DNA from: Odiellus spinosus
Taxonomy: Eukaryota; Arthropoda; Arachnida; Opiliones; Phalangiidae
Assembly (NCBI GenBank): GCA_963920705.1
Contig: OY987225.1
Coordinates: 12,852,829-12,916,828, forward strand
Reading direction: 5' to 3'
Length of the DNA: 64,000 nucleotides
In this document: positions 13,941-25,059 of the stretch, in pieces
How positions within the stretch are numbered: position 1 is the stretch's first letter
Layout of the letters: every line of letters begins with the position of its first letter
The notes under the pieces: generated by a model
Database searches by the model: none
The model's input: only the letters and a program-made list of their open reading frames with translations
What the model was told of the DNA's origin: nothing
Translations under genes and position numbers: made by a program

Positions 13941-15500
13941 ATCCATTTATTAGGTTTGTTCGTTTGCAACCTAGATTAAAAATTAAAATATGGGGAATTT
14001 TTATTCCCTTTAAATTCCTTGTTTAAGCATTCATAAGCTAACATGAACGAATGAGGAGTTGTAATAAAACATTATCCATGGATTAGGTTTGTTCGTTTGC
14101 AACCTAGATTAAAAATTAAAATATGGGGATTTTTTATTCCCTTTAAATTCCTTGTATAAGCATTCATAAGCTAACATGAACGAATTGCCTCGACTAAAGT
14201 CGAGGAGTTGTAATAAAACATTTTCCATGGATTAGGTTTGTTCGTTTGTAACCTAGATTAAAAATTAAAATATGGGTTTTTTTTATTCCCTTTAAATTCC
14301 TTGTATAAGCATTCATAAGCTAACATGAACGAATTGCCTCGACTAAAGTCGAGGAGTTGCAATAAAACATTATCCATGGATTAGGTTTGTTCGTTTACAA
14401 CCTAGATTAAAAATTAAAATATGGGGATTTTTTATTCCCTTTAAATTCCTTGTATAAGCATTCATAAGCTAACATGAACGAATTGCCTCGAATAAAGTCG
14501 AGGAGTTGTAATAAAACATTTTCCATGGATTAGGTTTGTTCGTTTGTAACCTAGATTAAAAATTAAAATATGGGGATTTTTTATTCCCTTTAAATTCCTT
14601 GTATAAGCATTCATAAGCTAACATGAACGAATTGCCTCGACTAAAGTCGAGGAGTTGTAATAAAACATTTTCCATGGATTAGGTTTGTTCGTTTGTAACC
14701 TAGATTAAAAATTAAAATATGGGGATTTTTTATTCCCTTTAAATTCCTTGTATAAGCATTCATAAGCTAACATGAACGAATTGCTTCGACTAAAGTCGAG
14801 GAGTTGTAATAAAACATTATCCATTTATTAGGTTTGTTCGTTTGCAACCTAGATTAAAAATTAAAATATGGGGAATTTTTATTCCCTTTAAATTCCTTGT
14901 TTAAGCATTCATAAGCTAACATGAACGAATGAGGAGTTGTAATAAAACATTATCCATGGATTAGGTTTGTTCGTTTGCAACCTAGATTAAAAATTAAAAT
15001 ATGGGGATTTTTTATTCCCTTTAAATTCCTTGTATAAGCATTCATAAGCTAACATGAACGAATTGCCTCGACTAAAGTCGAGGAGTTGTAATAAAACATT
15101 TTCCATGGATTAGGTTTGTTCGTTTGTAACCTAGATTAAAAATTAAAATATGGGGATTTTTTATTCCCTTTAAATTCCTTGTATAAGCATTCATAAGCTA
15201 ACATGAACGAATTGCCTCGAATAAAGTCGAGGAGTTGTAATAAAACATTTTCCATGGATTAGGTTTGTTCGTTTGTAACCTAGATTAAAAATTAAAATAT
15301 GGGGATTTTTTATTCCCTTTAAATTCCTTGTATAAGCATTCATAAGCTAACATGAACGAATTGCCTCGAATAAAGTCGAGGAGTTGTAATAAAACATTAT
15401 CCATTTATTAGGTTTGCTCGTTTGCAACCTAGATTAAAAATTAAAATATGGGGAATTTTTATTCCCTTTAAATTCCTTGTTTAAGCATTCATAAGCTAAC
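13941..15500 (+). repeat. Higher-order repeat block, copy 2 of the 8837-bp offset pair
   Basis: Partner of 5104-6660, with the markers at 13941, 14043, 14271, 14778 and 15358. It is nearly identical but lacks some private changes of the first copy, such as TGTTCGCTTGTTACC near 5401. Confidence 0.85.
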
Positions 15501-16518
15501 ATGAACGAATGAGGAGTTGTAATAAAACATTATCCATGGATTAGGTTTGTTCGTTTGTAACCTAGATTAAAAATTAAAATATGGGGATTTTTTATTCCCT
15601 TTAAATTCCTTGTATAAGCATTCATAAGCTAACATGAACGAATTGCCTCGACTAAAGTCGAGGAGTTGTAATAAAACATTATCCATGGATTAGGTTTGTT
15701 CGTTTGCAACCTAGATTAAAAACTAAAATATGGGGATTTTTTATTCCCTTTAAATTCTTTATATAAGCATTCATAAGCTAACATGAACGAATGAGGAGTT
15801 GTAATAAAACATTATCCATGGATTAGGTTTGTTCGTTTGCAACCTAGATTAAAAATTAAAATATGGGGAATTTTTATTCCCTTTAAATTCCTTGTATAAG
15901 CATTCATAAGGTAACATGAACGAATTGCCTCGACTAAAGTCGAGGAGTTGTAATAAAACATTATCCATGGATTAGGTTTGTTCGTTTGCAACCTTGATTA
16001 AAAATTAAAGTATGGGGATTTTTTATTCCTTTTAAATTCCTTGTATAAGCATTCATAAGCTAACATGAACGAATTGCCTCGACTAAAGTCGAGGAGTTGT
16101 AATAAAACATTAACCATGGATTAGGTTTGTTCGTTTGCAACCTAGATTAATAATTAAAATACGGGAATTTTTTTTCCCTTTAAATTCCTTGTATAAGCAT
16201 TCATAGGCTAACATGAACGAATTGCCTCGAATAAAGTCGAGCAGTAGTAATAAAACAATATCCATGGATTAGGTTTGTTCGTTTGCAACCTAGATTAAAA
16301 ATTAAAATATGGGGATTTTTTATTCCCTTTAAATTCCTTGTATAAGCATTCATAAGCTAACATGAACGAATTGCCTCGACTAAAGTCGAGGAGTTGTAAT
16401 AAAACATTATCCATGGATTAGGTTTGTTCGTTTACAGCCTAGATTAAAAATTAAAATATGGGAATTTTTTATTCCCTTTAAATTCCTTGTATAAGCATTC
16501 ATAAGCTAACATGAACGA

Positions 16519-16523
16519 ATTGC
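16519..16523 (+). repeat. Candidate target-site duplication, left copy (ATTGC)
   Basis: Satellite sequence reads normally to GAACGAATTGC and then stops. The same ATTGC starts the satellite again at 17395. An uninterrupted monomer reads GAACGAATTGCCTCGAC, so exactly these five bases are present on both sides of the insertion. Confidence 0.7.
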
Positions 16524-16544
16524 TTTACGGACAGTTTATCGTGT
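16524..16544 (+). repeat. Candidate left terminal inverted repeat
   Basis: Begins TTTACGGACAGTTTATCGTG. It matches the reverse complement of 17363-17383 (GATACGGTCAATTTAACGTG) at 16 of 21 positions, including ACGG, CA, TTTA and CGTGT. Confidence 0.55.
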
Positions 16545-16563
16545 AAACATTGGTCGTAACAAA
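16532..16563 (+). repeat. Internal direct repeat of the insertion, copy 1 (32 bp)
   Basis: Begins CAGTTTATCGTGTAAAC and ends GTAACAAA. It recurs at 16716-16747 with one base change (GTCGTAAC against GTCATAAC), a displacement of 184 bp. Confidence 0.85.
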
Positions 16564-16715
16564 TTTATCGTGGACAATTTATCGTAGTCAATTTACCGTA
16601 GTATACAATTGATCGTAGAGCATATTATATCGTAAAAAGTTCACCGTGACTAAATTTACCGTTGATACATTCTTCCCGTTACATATTTACCGTATCCCGA
16701 AAGAAAAATTGCAGT

Positions 16716-16747
16716 CAGTTTATCGTGTAAACATTGGTCATAACAAA
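16716..16747 (+). repeat. Internal direct repeat of the insertion, copy 2 (32 bp)
   Basis: Second copy of the 32-bp repeat. It lies just after an internal ATTGC at 16708-16712, as the first copy lies just after the ATTGC at 16519. The 184-bp segment between the two ATTGC sites may therefore be a collapsed second copy of the same element. Confidence 0.85.
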
Positions 16748-16770
16748 CTGGGACGAGCAAGTTCGACTGA

Positions 16771-16814
16771 TAACCTAACCTAACCTAACCTAACCTAACC
16801 TAGCCTAACCTAAG
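16771..16814 (+). repeat. CCTAA (TTAGG) telomere-type microsatellite
   Basis: Six perfect TAACC pentamers, then TAGCC, TAACC and TAAG. On the opposite strand this is the TTAGG motif known from insect and other arthropod telomeres. It is only about 44 bp, interstitial, and inside the inserted element, so it is not a chromosome end. A related short stretch, GAACCTAACCTAC, lies at 16981. Confidence 0.9.
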
Positions 16815-17129
16815 AACACACCGATAAAAAAATATCTAAATTAATACTTATCAGATCCACTCTCGCGCGTACGACTTTTTTTTAAAGGATATTTAGAATT
16901 CCCGGAGTCGCCTGTCACCAGTCTTTTTGCAAGGGCGATCAACTTTAGGATTTAAATTTTTTCGCGGTCGACTTTCAACCGAACCTAACCTACTTTAATA
17001 CTTAGCAAACTCCATTTGGATAAATGTTTACGCATTTCGAATATTTAACAAACTTATTTTAATCAAGTTTTTTGCTTTTAAATAATTTGACACTCCCTAT
17101 TAGCTTTATAATGAGGTGAACGACACATT

Positions 17130-17383
17130 TTCACACGTTAATAATGAAAATACGATATATGGTTAACGTTGATAACGGTAAAATATTTACGGTATATTGT
17201 GTACGTTGAAACTTAACATGGTAAATAAATTTACGGTAAAAAAATGTTACGATTAATTATGGCGTTAATGTGGTTTACGGTGAATAGGTAAACGATAATA
17301 ATGAATGTACGATGAATTTTAAACGGTAAAGTGCCCACGGTAAAATAGTTACGATAAATTACACACGTTAAATTGACCGTATC
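17130..17383 (-). repeat. Right subterminal motif array and terminal inverted repeat of the insertion
   Basis: Motifs ACGGTAAA, ACGATAA, ACGTTA and TACGAT recur about every 13-17 bp, being the complement of the left-arm motifs. The outermost 21 bp (17363-17383) pair with the left end. After them come CCCGAACGGG (17383-17392), a short inverted repeat, and GGC before the flanking ATTGC. Confidence 0.6.
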
Positions 17384-17394
17384 CCGAACGGGGC

Positions 17395-17399
17395 ATTGC
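17395..17399 (+). repeat. Candidate target-site duplication, right copy (ATTGC)
   Basis: Satellite restarts here as ATTGCCTCGAC, repeating the five bases found before the insertion. The first C of the dyad lies within the duplicated bases, so the insertion point is at the left edge of a dyad. Confidence 0.7.
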
Positions 17400-19799
17400 C
17401 TCGACTAAAGTCGAGGAGTTGTAATAAAACATTATCCATGGATTAGGTTTGTTCGTTTGCAACCTAGATTAAAAATTAAAATATGGGGATTTTTTTATTC
17501 CCTTTAAATTCCTTGTATAAGCATTCATAAGCTAACATGAACGAAGTGCCTCGACTAAAGTCGAGGAGTTGTAATAAAACATTATCCATGGATTAGGTTT
17601 GTTCGTTTGCAACCTAGATAAAAAATTAAAATATGGGGATTTTTTATTCCCTTTAAATTCCTTGTATAAGCATTCATAAGCTAACATGAACGAATTGCCT
17701 CGACTAAAGTCGAGGAGTTGTAATAAAACATTTTCCATGGATTAGGTTTGTTCGTTTGTAACCTAGATTAAAAATTAAAATATGGGGATTTTTTATTCCC
17801 TTTAAATTCCTTGTATAAGCATTCATAAGCTAACATGAACGAATGAGGAGTTGTAATAAAACATTATCCATGGATTAGGTTTGTTCGTTTGCAACCTAGA
17901 TTAATAATTAAAATATGGGGATTTTTTATTCCCTTTAAATTCCTTGTATAAGCATTCATAAGCTAACATGAACGAATTGCCTCGACTAAAGTCGAGGAAT
18001 TGTAATAAAACAATAACCATGGATTAGGTTTGTTCGTTTGCAACCTAGATTAAAAATTAAAATATGGGGATTTTTTACTCCCTTTAAATTCCTTGTATAA
18101 GCATTCATAAGCTAACATGAACGAATTGCCTCGACTAAAGTCGAGGAGTTGTAATAAAACATTATCCATGGATTAGGTTTGTTCGTTTGCAACCTAGATT
18201 AAAAATTAAAATATGGGGATTTTTTTATTCCCTTTAAATTCCTTGTATAAGCATTCATAAGCTAACATGAACGAAGTGCCTCGACTAAAGTCGAGGAGTT
18301 GTAATAAAACATTATCCATGGATTAGGTTTGTTCATTTGCAACCTAGATAATAACTAAAATATGGGGATTTTTTATTCCCTTTAAATTCTTTATATAAGC
18401 ATTCGTAAGCTAACATGAACGAATGAGGAGTTGTTATAAAACATTATCCATGGATTAGGTTTGTTCGTTTGCAACCTAGATTAAAAATTAAAATATGGGG
18501 AATTTTTATTCCCTTTAAATTCCTTGTTTAAGCATTCATAAGCTAACATGAACGAATGAGGAGTTGTAATAAAACATTATCCATGGATTAGGTTTGTTCG
18601 TTTGCAACCTAGATTAAAAATTAAAATATGGGGATTTTTTATTCCCTTTAAATTCCTTGTATAAGCATTCATAAGCTAACATGAACGAATTGCCTCGACT
18701 AAAGTCGAGGAGTTGTAATAAAACATTATCCATGGATTAGGTTTGTTCGTTTGCAACCTAGATTAAAAATTAAAATATGGGGATTTTTTATTCCCTTTAA
18801 ATTCCTTGTATAAGCATTCATAAGCTAACATGAACGAATTGCCTCGACTAAAGTCGAGGAGTTGTAATAAAACATTATCCATGGATTAGGTTTGTTCGTT
18901 TGTAACCTAGATTAAAAATTTAAATATGGGGATTTTTTATTCCCTTTAAATTCCTTGTATAAGCATTCATAAGCTAACATGAACGAATTGCCTCGACTAA
19001 AGTCGAGGAGTTGTAATAAAACATTATCCATGGATTAGGTTTGTTCGTTTGTAACCTAGATTGAAAATTTAAATATGGGGATTTTTTATTCCCTTTAAAT
19101 TCCTTGTATAAGCATTCATAAGCTAACATGAACGAATGAGGAGTTGTAATAAAACATTATCCATGGATTAGGTTTGTTCGTTTGCAACCTAGATTAAAAA
19201 TTAAAATATGGGTAATTTTTATTCCCTTTAAATTCCTTGTATAAGCATTCATAAGGTAACATGAACGAATTGCCTCGACTAAAGTCGAGGAGTTGTAATA
19301 AAACATTATCCATGGATTAGGTTTGTTCGTTTGCAACCTAGATTAATAATTAAAATATGGGAATTTTTATTCCCTTTAAATTCCTTGTATAAGCATTCAT
19401 AGGCTAACATTAACGAATTGCCTCGACTAAAGTCGAGGAGTTGTAATAAAACAATAACCATGGATTAGGTTCGTTCGTTTGCAACCTAGATTAAAAATTA
19501 AAATATGGTTTTTTTTATTCCCTTTGAATTCCTTGTATAAGCATTCATAAGCTAACATGAACGAATTGCCTCGACTAAAGTCGAGGAGTTGTAATAAAAC
19601 ATTATCCATAGATTAGGTTTGTTCGTTTACAACCTAGATTAAAAATTAAAATATGGGGATTTTTTATTCCCTTTAAATTCCTTGTATAAGCATTCATAAG
19701 CTAACATGAACGAATTGCCTCGACTAAAGTCGAGGAGTTGTAATAAAACATTATCCATGGATTAGGTTTGTTCGTTTACAACCTAGATTAAAAATTAAA

Positions 19800-21170
19800 A
19801 TATGGGGATTTTTTATTCCCTTTAAATTCCTTGTATAAGCATTCATAAGCTAACATGAACGAATTGCCTCGACTAAAGTCGAGGAGTTGTAATAAAACAT
19901 TTTCCATGGATTAGGTTTGTTTGTTTGTAACCTAGATTAAAAATTAAAATATGGGGATTTTTTTATTCCCTTTAAATTCCTTGTATAAGCATTCATAAGC
20001 TAACATGAACGAATTGCTTCGACTAAAGTCGAGGAGTTGTAATAAAACATTATCCATTTATTAGGTTTGTTCGTTTGCAACCTAGATTAAAAATTAAAAT
20101 ATGGGGAATTTTTATTCCCTTTAAATTCCTTGTTTAAGCATTCATAAGCTAACATGAACGAATGAGGAGTTGTAATAAAACATTATCCATGGATTAGGTT
20201 TGTTCGTTTGCAACCTAGATTAAAAATTAAAATATGGGGATTTTTTATTCCCTTTAAATTCCTTGTATAAGCATTCATAAGCTAACATGAACGAATTGCC
20301 TCGACTAAAGTCGAGGAGTTGTAATAAAACATTTTCCATGGATTAGGTTTGTTCGTTTGTAACCTAGATTAAAAATTAAAATATGATGGTTTTTTATTCC
20401 CTTTAAATTCCTTGTATAAGCATTCATAAGCTAACATGAACGAATTGCCTCGACTAAAGTCGAGGAGTTGTAATAAAACATTATCCATGGATTAGGTTTG
20501 TTCGTTTACAACCTAGATTAAAAATTAAAATATGGGGATTTTTTATTCCCTTTAAATTCCTTGTATAAGCATTCATAAGCTAACATGAACGAATTGCCTC
20601 GAATAAAGTCGAGGAGTTGTAATAAAACATTTTCCATGGATTAGGTTAGTTCGTTTGTAACCTAGATTAAAAATTAAAATATGGGGATTTTTTATTCCCT
20701 TTAAATTCCTTGTTTAAGCATTCATAATCTAACATGAACGAAAGAGGAGTTGTAATAAAACATTATCCATGGATTAGGTTTGTTCGTTTGCAACCTAGAT
20801 TAAAAATTAAAATATGGGGAATTTTTATTCCCTTTTATATTCCTTGTATAAGCATTCATAAGGTAACATGAACGAATTACCTCGACTAAAGTCGAGAAGT
20901 TGTAATAAAACATTATCCATGGATTAGGTTTGTTCGTTTGCAACCTAGATTAAAAATTAAAATATGGGGATTTTTTATTCCCTTTAAATTCCTTGTATAA
21001 GCATTCATAAGCTAAAAAGAACGAATTGCTTCGACTAAAGTCGAGGAGTTGTAATAAAACATTATCCATTTATTAGGTTTGTTCGTTTGCAACCTAGATT
21101 AAAAATTAAAATATGGGGAATTTTTATTCCCTTTAAATTCCTTGTTTAAGCATTCATAAGCTAACATGAA
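19800..21170 (+). repeat. Higher-order repeat block, copy 1 of the 3769-bp offset pair
   Basis: GAATTGCTTC at 20011 and CTAAAAAGAACG at 21012 recur exactly 3769 bp downstream (23780, 24781). Edges are approximate. Confidence 0.8.
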
Positions 21171-23569
21171 CGAATGAGGAGTTGTAATAAAACATTATCC
21201 ATGGATTATGTTTGTTCGTTTGCAACCTAGATTAAAAATTAAAATATGGGGAATTTTTATTCCCTTTAAATTCCTTGTATAAGCATTCATAAGGTAACAT
21301 GAACGAATTGCCTCGACTAAAGTCGAGGAGTTGTGATAAAACATTATCCATGGATTAGGTTTGTTCGTTTGCAACATAGATTAAAAATTAAAGTATGGGG
21401 ATTTTTTATTCCCTTTAAATTCCTTGTGTAAGGATTCATAAGCTAACATGAACGAATTGCCTCGACTAAATCGAGGAGTTGTAATAAAACATTATCCATG
21501 GATTAGGTTTGTTCGTTTGTAACCTAGATTAAAAATTTAAATATGGGGATTTTTTATTCCCTTTAAATTCCTTGTATAAGCATTCATAAGCTAACATGAA
21601 CGAATGAGGAGTTGTAATAAAACATTATCCTTGGATTAAGTTTTTCGTTTGCAACCTAGATTAAAAATTAAAATATGGGTAATTTTTATTCCCTTTAAAT
21701 TCCTTGTATAAGCATTCATAAGGTAACATGAACGAATTGCCTCGACTAAAGTCGAGGAGTTGTAATAAAACATTATCCATGGATTAGGTTTGTTCGTTTG
21801 CAACCTAGATTAATAATTAAAATATGGGAATTTTTATTCCCTTTAAATTCCTTGTATAAGCATTCATAGGCTAACATGAACGAATTGCCTCGACTAAAGT
21901 CGAGGAGTTGTAATAAAACAATATCCATGGATTAGGTTTGTTCGTTTGCAACCTCGATTAAAAATTAAAATATGGGGATTTTTTATTCCCTTTAAATTCC
22001 TTGTATAAGCATTCATAAGCTAACATGAACGAATTGCCTCGACTAAAGTCGAGGAGTTGTAATAAAACATTATCCATGGATTAGGTTTGTTCGTTTACAA
22101 CCTAAATTAAAATATGGGGATTTTTTATTCCCTTTAAATTCCTTGTATAAGCATTCATAAGCTAACATGAACGAATTGCCTCGACTAAAGTCGAGGAGTT
22201 GTAATAAAACATTATCCATGGATTAGGTTTGTTCGTTTACAACCTAGATTAAAAATTAAAATATGGGGATTTTTTATTCCCTTTAAATTCCTTGTATAAG
22301 CATTCATAAGCTAACATCAACGAATTGCCTCGACTAAAGTCGAGGAGTTGTAATAAAACATTATCCATGGATTAGGTTTGTTCGTTTACAACCTAGATTA
22401 AAAATTAAAATATGGGGATTTTTTATTCCCTTTAAATTCCTTGTATAAGCATTCATAAGCTAACATGAACGAATTGCCTCGACTAAAGTCGAGGAGTTGT
22501 AATAAAACATTATCCATGGATTAGGTTTTTTCGTTTGCAACCTAGATTAAAAATTAAAATATGGGGAATTTTTATTCCCTTTAAATTCCTTGTTTAAGCA
22601 TTCATAAGCTAACATGAACGAATGAGGAGTTGTAATAAAACATTATCCATGGATTAGGTTTGTTCGTTTACAACCTAGATTAAAAATTAAAATATGGGGA
22701 ATTTTTATTCCCTTTAAATTCCTTGTATAAGCATTCATAAGGTAACATGAACGAATTGCCTCGACTAAAGTCGAGGAGTTGTAATAAAACATTATCCATG
22801 GATTAGGTTTGTTCGTTTGTAACCTAGATTAAAAATTTAAATATGGGGATTTTTTATTCCCTTTAAATTCCTTGTATAAGCATTCATAAGCTAACATGAA
22901 CGAATGAGGAGTTGTAATAAAACATTATCCTTGGATTAAGTTTGTTCGTTTGCAACCTAGATTAAAAATTAAAATATGGGTAATTTTTATTCCCTTTAAA
23001 TTCCTTGTATAAGCATTCATAAGGTAACATGAACGAATTGCCTCGACTAAAGTCGAGGAGTTGTAATAAAACAATATCCATGGATTAGGTTTGTTCGTTT
23101 GCAACCTAGATTAAAAATTAAAATATGGGGATTTTTTATTCCCTTTAAATTCCTTGTATAAGCATTCATAAGCTAACATGAACGAATTGCCTCGACTAAA
23201 GTGGAGGAGTTGTAATAAAACATTATCCATGGATTAGGTTTGTTCGTTTACAACCTAGATTAAAAATTAAAATATGGGGATTTTTTATTCCCTTTAAATT
23301 CCTTGTATAAGCATTCATAAGCTAACATGAACGAATTGCCTCGACTAAAGTCGAGGAGTTGTAATAAAACATTATCCATGGATTAGGTTTGTTCGTTTAC
23401 AACCTAGATTAAAAATTAAAATATGGGGATTTTTCATTCCCTTTAAATTCCTTGTATAAGCATTCATAAGCTAACATGAACGAATTGCCTCGACTAAAGT
23501 CGAGGAGTTGTAATAAAACATTATCCATGGATTAGGTTTGTTCGTTTACAACCTAGATTAAAAATTAAA

Positions 23570-24940
23570 ATATGGGGATTTTTTATTCCCTTTAAATTCC
23601 TTGTATAAGCATTCATAAGCTAACATGAACGAATTGCCTCGACTAAAGTCGAGGAGTTGTAATAAAACATTTTCCATGGATTAGGTTTGTTCGTTTGTAA
23701 CCTAGATTAAAAATTAAAATATGGGGATATTTTATTCCCTTTAAATTCCTTGTATAAGCATTCATAAGCTAACATGAACGAATTGCTTCGACTAAAGTCG
23801 AGGAGTTGTAATAAAACATTATCCATTTATTAGGTTTGTTCGTTTGCAACCTAGATTAAAAATTAAAATATGGGGAATTTTTATTCCCTTTAAATTCCTT
23901 GTTTAAGCATTCATAAGCTAACATGAACGAATGAGGAGTTGTAATAAAACATTATCCATGGATTAGGTTTGTTCGTTTGCAACCTAGATTAAAAATTAAA
24001 ATATGGGGATTTTTTATTCCCTTTAAATTCCTTGTATAAGCATTCATAAGCTAACATGAACGAATTGCCTCGACTAAAGTCGAGGAGTTGTAATAAAACA
24101 TTTTCCATGGATTAGGTTTGTTCGTTTGTAACCTAGATTAAAAATTAAAATATGGGGATTTTTTATTCCCTTTAAATTCCTTGTATAAGCATTCATAAGC
24201 TAACATGAACGAATTGCCTCGACTAAAGTCGAGGAGTTGTAATAAAACATTATCCATGGATTAGGTTTGTTCGTTTACAACCTAGATTAAAAATTAAAAT
24301 ATGGGGATTTTTTATTCCCTTTAAATTCCTTGTATAAGCATTCATAAGCTAACATGAACGAATTGCCTCGAATAAAGTCGAGGAGTTGTAATAAAACATT
24401 TTCCATGGATTAGGTTTGTTCGTTTGTAACCTAGATTAAAAATTAAAATATGGGGATATTTTATTCCCTTTAAATTCCTTGTTTAAGCATTCATAATCTA
24501 ACATGAACGAAAGAGGAGTTGTAATAAAACATTATCCATGGATTAGGTTTGTTCGTTTGCAACCTAGATTAAAAATTAAAATATGGGGAATTTTTATTCC
24601 CTTTTATATTCCTTGTATAAGCATTCATAAGGTAACATGAACGAATTACCTCGACTAAAGTCGAGAAGTTGTAATAAAACATTATCCATGGATTAGGTTT
24701 GTTCGTTTGTAACCTAGATTAAAAATTAAAGTATGGGGATTTTTTATTCCCTTTAAATTCCTTGTATAAGCATTCATAAGCTAAAAAGAACGAATTGCTT
24801 CGACTAAAGTCGAGGAGTTGTAATAAAACATTATCCATTTATTAGGTTTGTTCGTTTGCAACCTAGATTAAAAATTAAAATATGGGGAATTTTTATTCCC
24901 TTTAAATTCCTTGTTTAAGCATTCATAAGCTAACATGAAC
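23570..24940 (+). repeat. Higher-order repeat block, copy 2 of the 3769-bp offset pair
   Basis: Partner of 19800-21170. The CTAAAAAGAACG monomer then recurs at 25644 and 26922, linking this block to the adjacent 1278-bp tandem pair. Confidence 0.8.
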
Positions 24941-25059
24941 GAATGAGGAGTTGTAATAAAACATTATCCATGGATTAGGTTTGTTCGTTTGCAACCTAGA
25001 TTAGTAATTAAAATATGGGGATTTTTTATTCCCTTTAAATTCCTTGTATAAGCATTCAT

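Larger units (their letters stand above)
1..16523 (+). repeat. Satellite array, left domain (about 149-bp monomers)
   Basis: Uninterrupted head-to-tail tandem array. Successive ATTCCC landmarks fall at 5, 153, 302, 451 and 601, giving unit lengths of 148, 149, 149 and 150 bp. Each unit runs: ATTCCCTTTAAATTCC, an AT-rich segment, the dyad CCTCGACTAAAGTCGAGG, ATCCATGGAT, a GTTCGTTTGCAACC stretch, then an A-rich and T-rich tail. Monomers fall into subtypes that share linked bases, for example TTTTCCATGG with TGTAACC, or TAACCATGG with AATAATT and ACGGGAA. These subtypes recur in the same order at kilobase distances, so the array has higher-order structure. Open frames here (for example minus strand 636-842) are translations of the repeat. 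No gene is visible. The array is cut at 16523 by an inserted element and continues in register afterwards. Confidence 0.97.
16524..16707 (+). repeat. Left subterminal motif array of the inserted element
   Basis: About ten degenerate TTATCGT, TTACCGT or CACCGT motifs, all on the plus strand and spaced about 14-18 bp. It ends in ACCGTATCCCGAA, the same 13 bases that occur at the right end of the element, followed six bases later by ATTGC in both places. Such short clustered motifs are typical of subterminal transposase-binding regions. That function is inferred. Confidence 0.6.
16524..17394. mobile_element. Non-autonomous transposon-like insertion in the satellite (871 bp)
   Basis: Non-satellite DNA that interrupts one monomer and leaves the satellite in register with a 5-bp duplication (ATTGC), as expected of a transposition event. 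The left 190 bp contain many TTATCGT or TTACCGT motifs spaced about 14-18 bp. The right 260 bp contain the complement (ACGGTAAA, ACGATAAA, ACGTTA), so the two arms are opposed, as in foldback or miniature inverted-repeat elements. Termini align as an imperfect inverted repeat (16 of 21 positions by eye, 16524-16544 against 17363-17383). The middle is unrelated single-copy-like sequence with a CCTAA block. No coding frame of note lies inside, so any transposase must come from elsewhere. Superfamily not assigned: the 5-bp duplication alone does not decide it, and the right tip extends 11 bp beyond the left one, suggesting that the left end is trimmed. Confidence 0.75.

Noticed and set aside
16771-16814. 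True telomere end
   Set aside because: Only about eight pentamers, inside an inserted element with satellite continuing for tens of kilobases on both sides.
16524-17394. Helitron
   Set aside because: The right tip has a short CCCGAACGGG inverted repeat, but there is no CTRR end, the flanks are a 5-bp duplication rather than A/T, and the arms are inverted repeats of each other.
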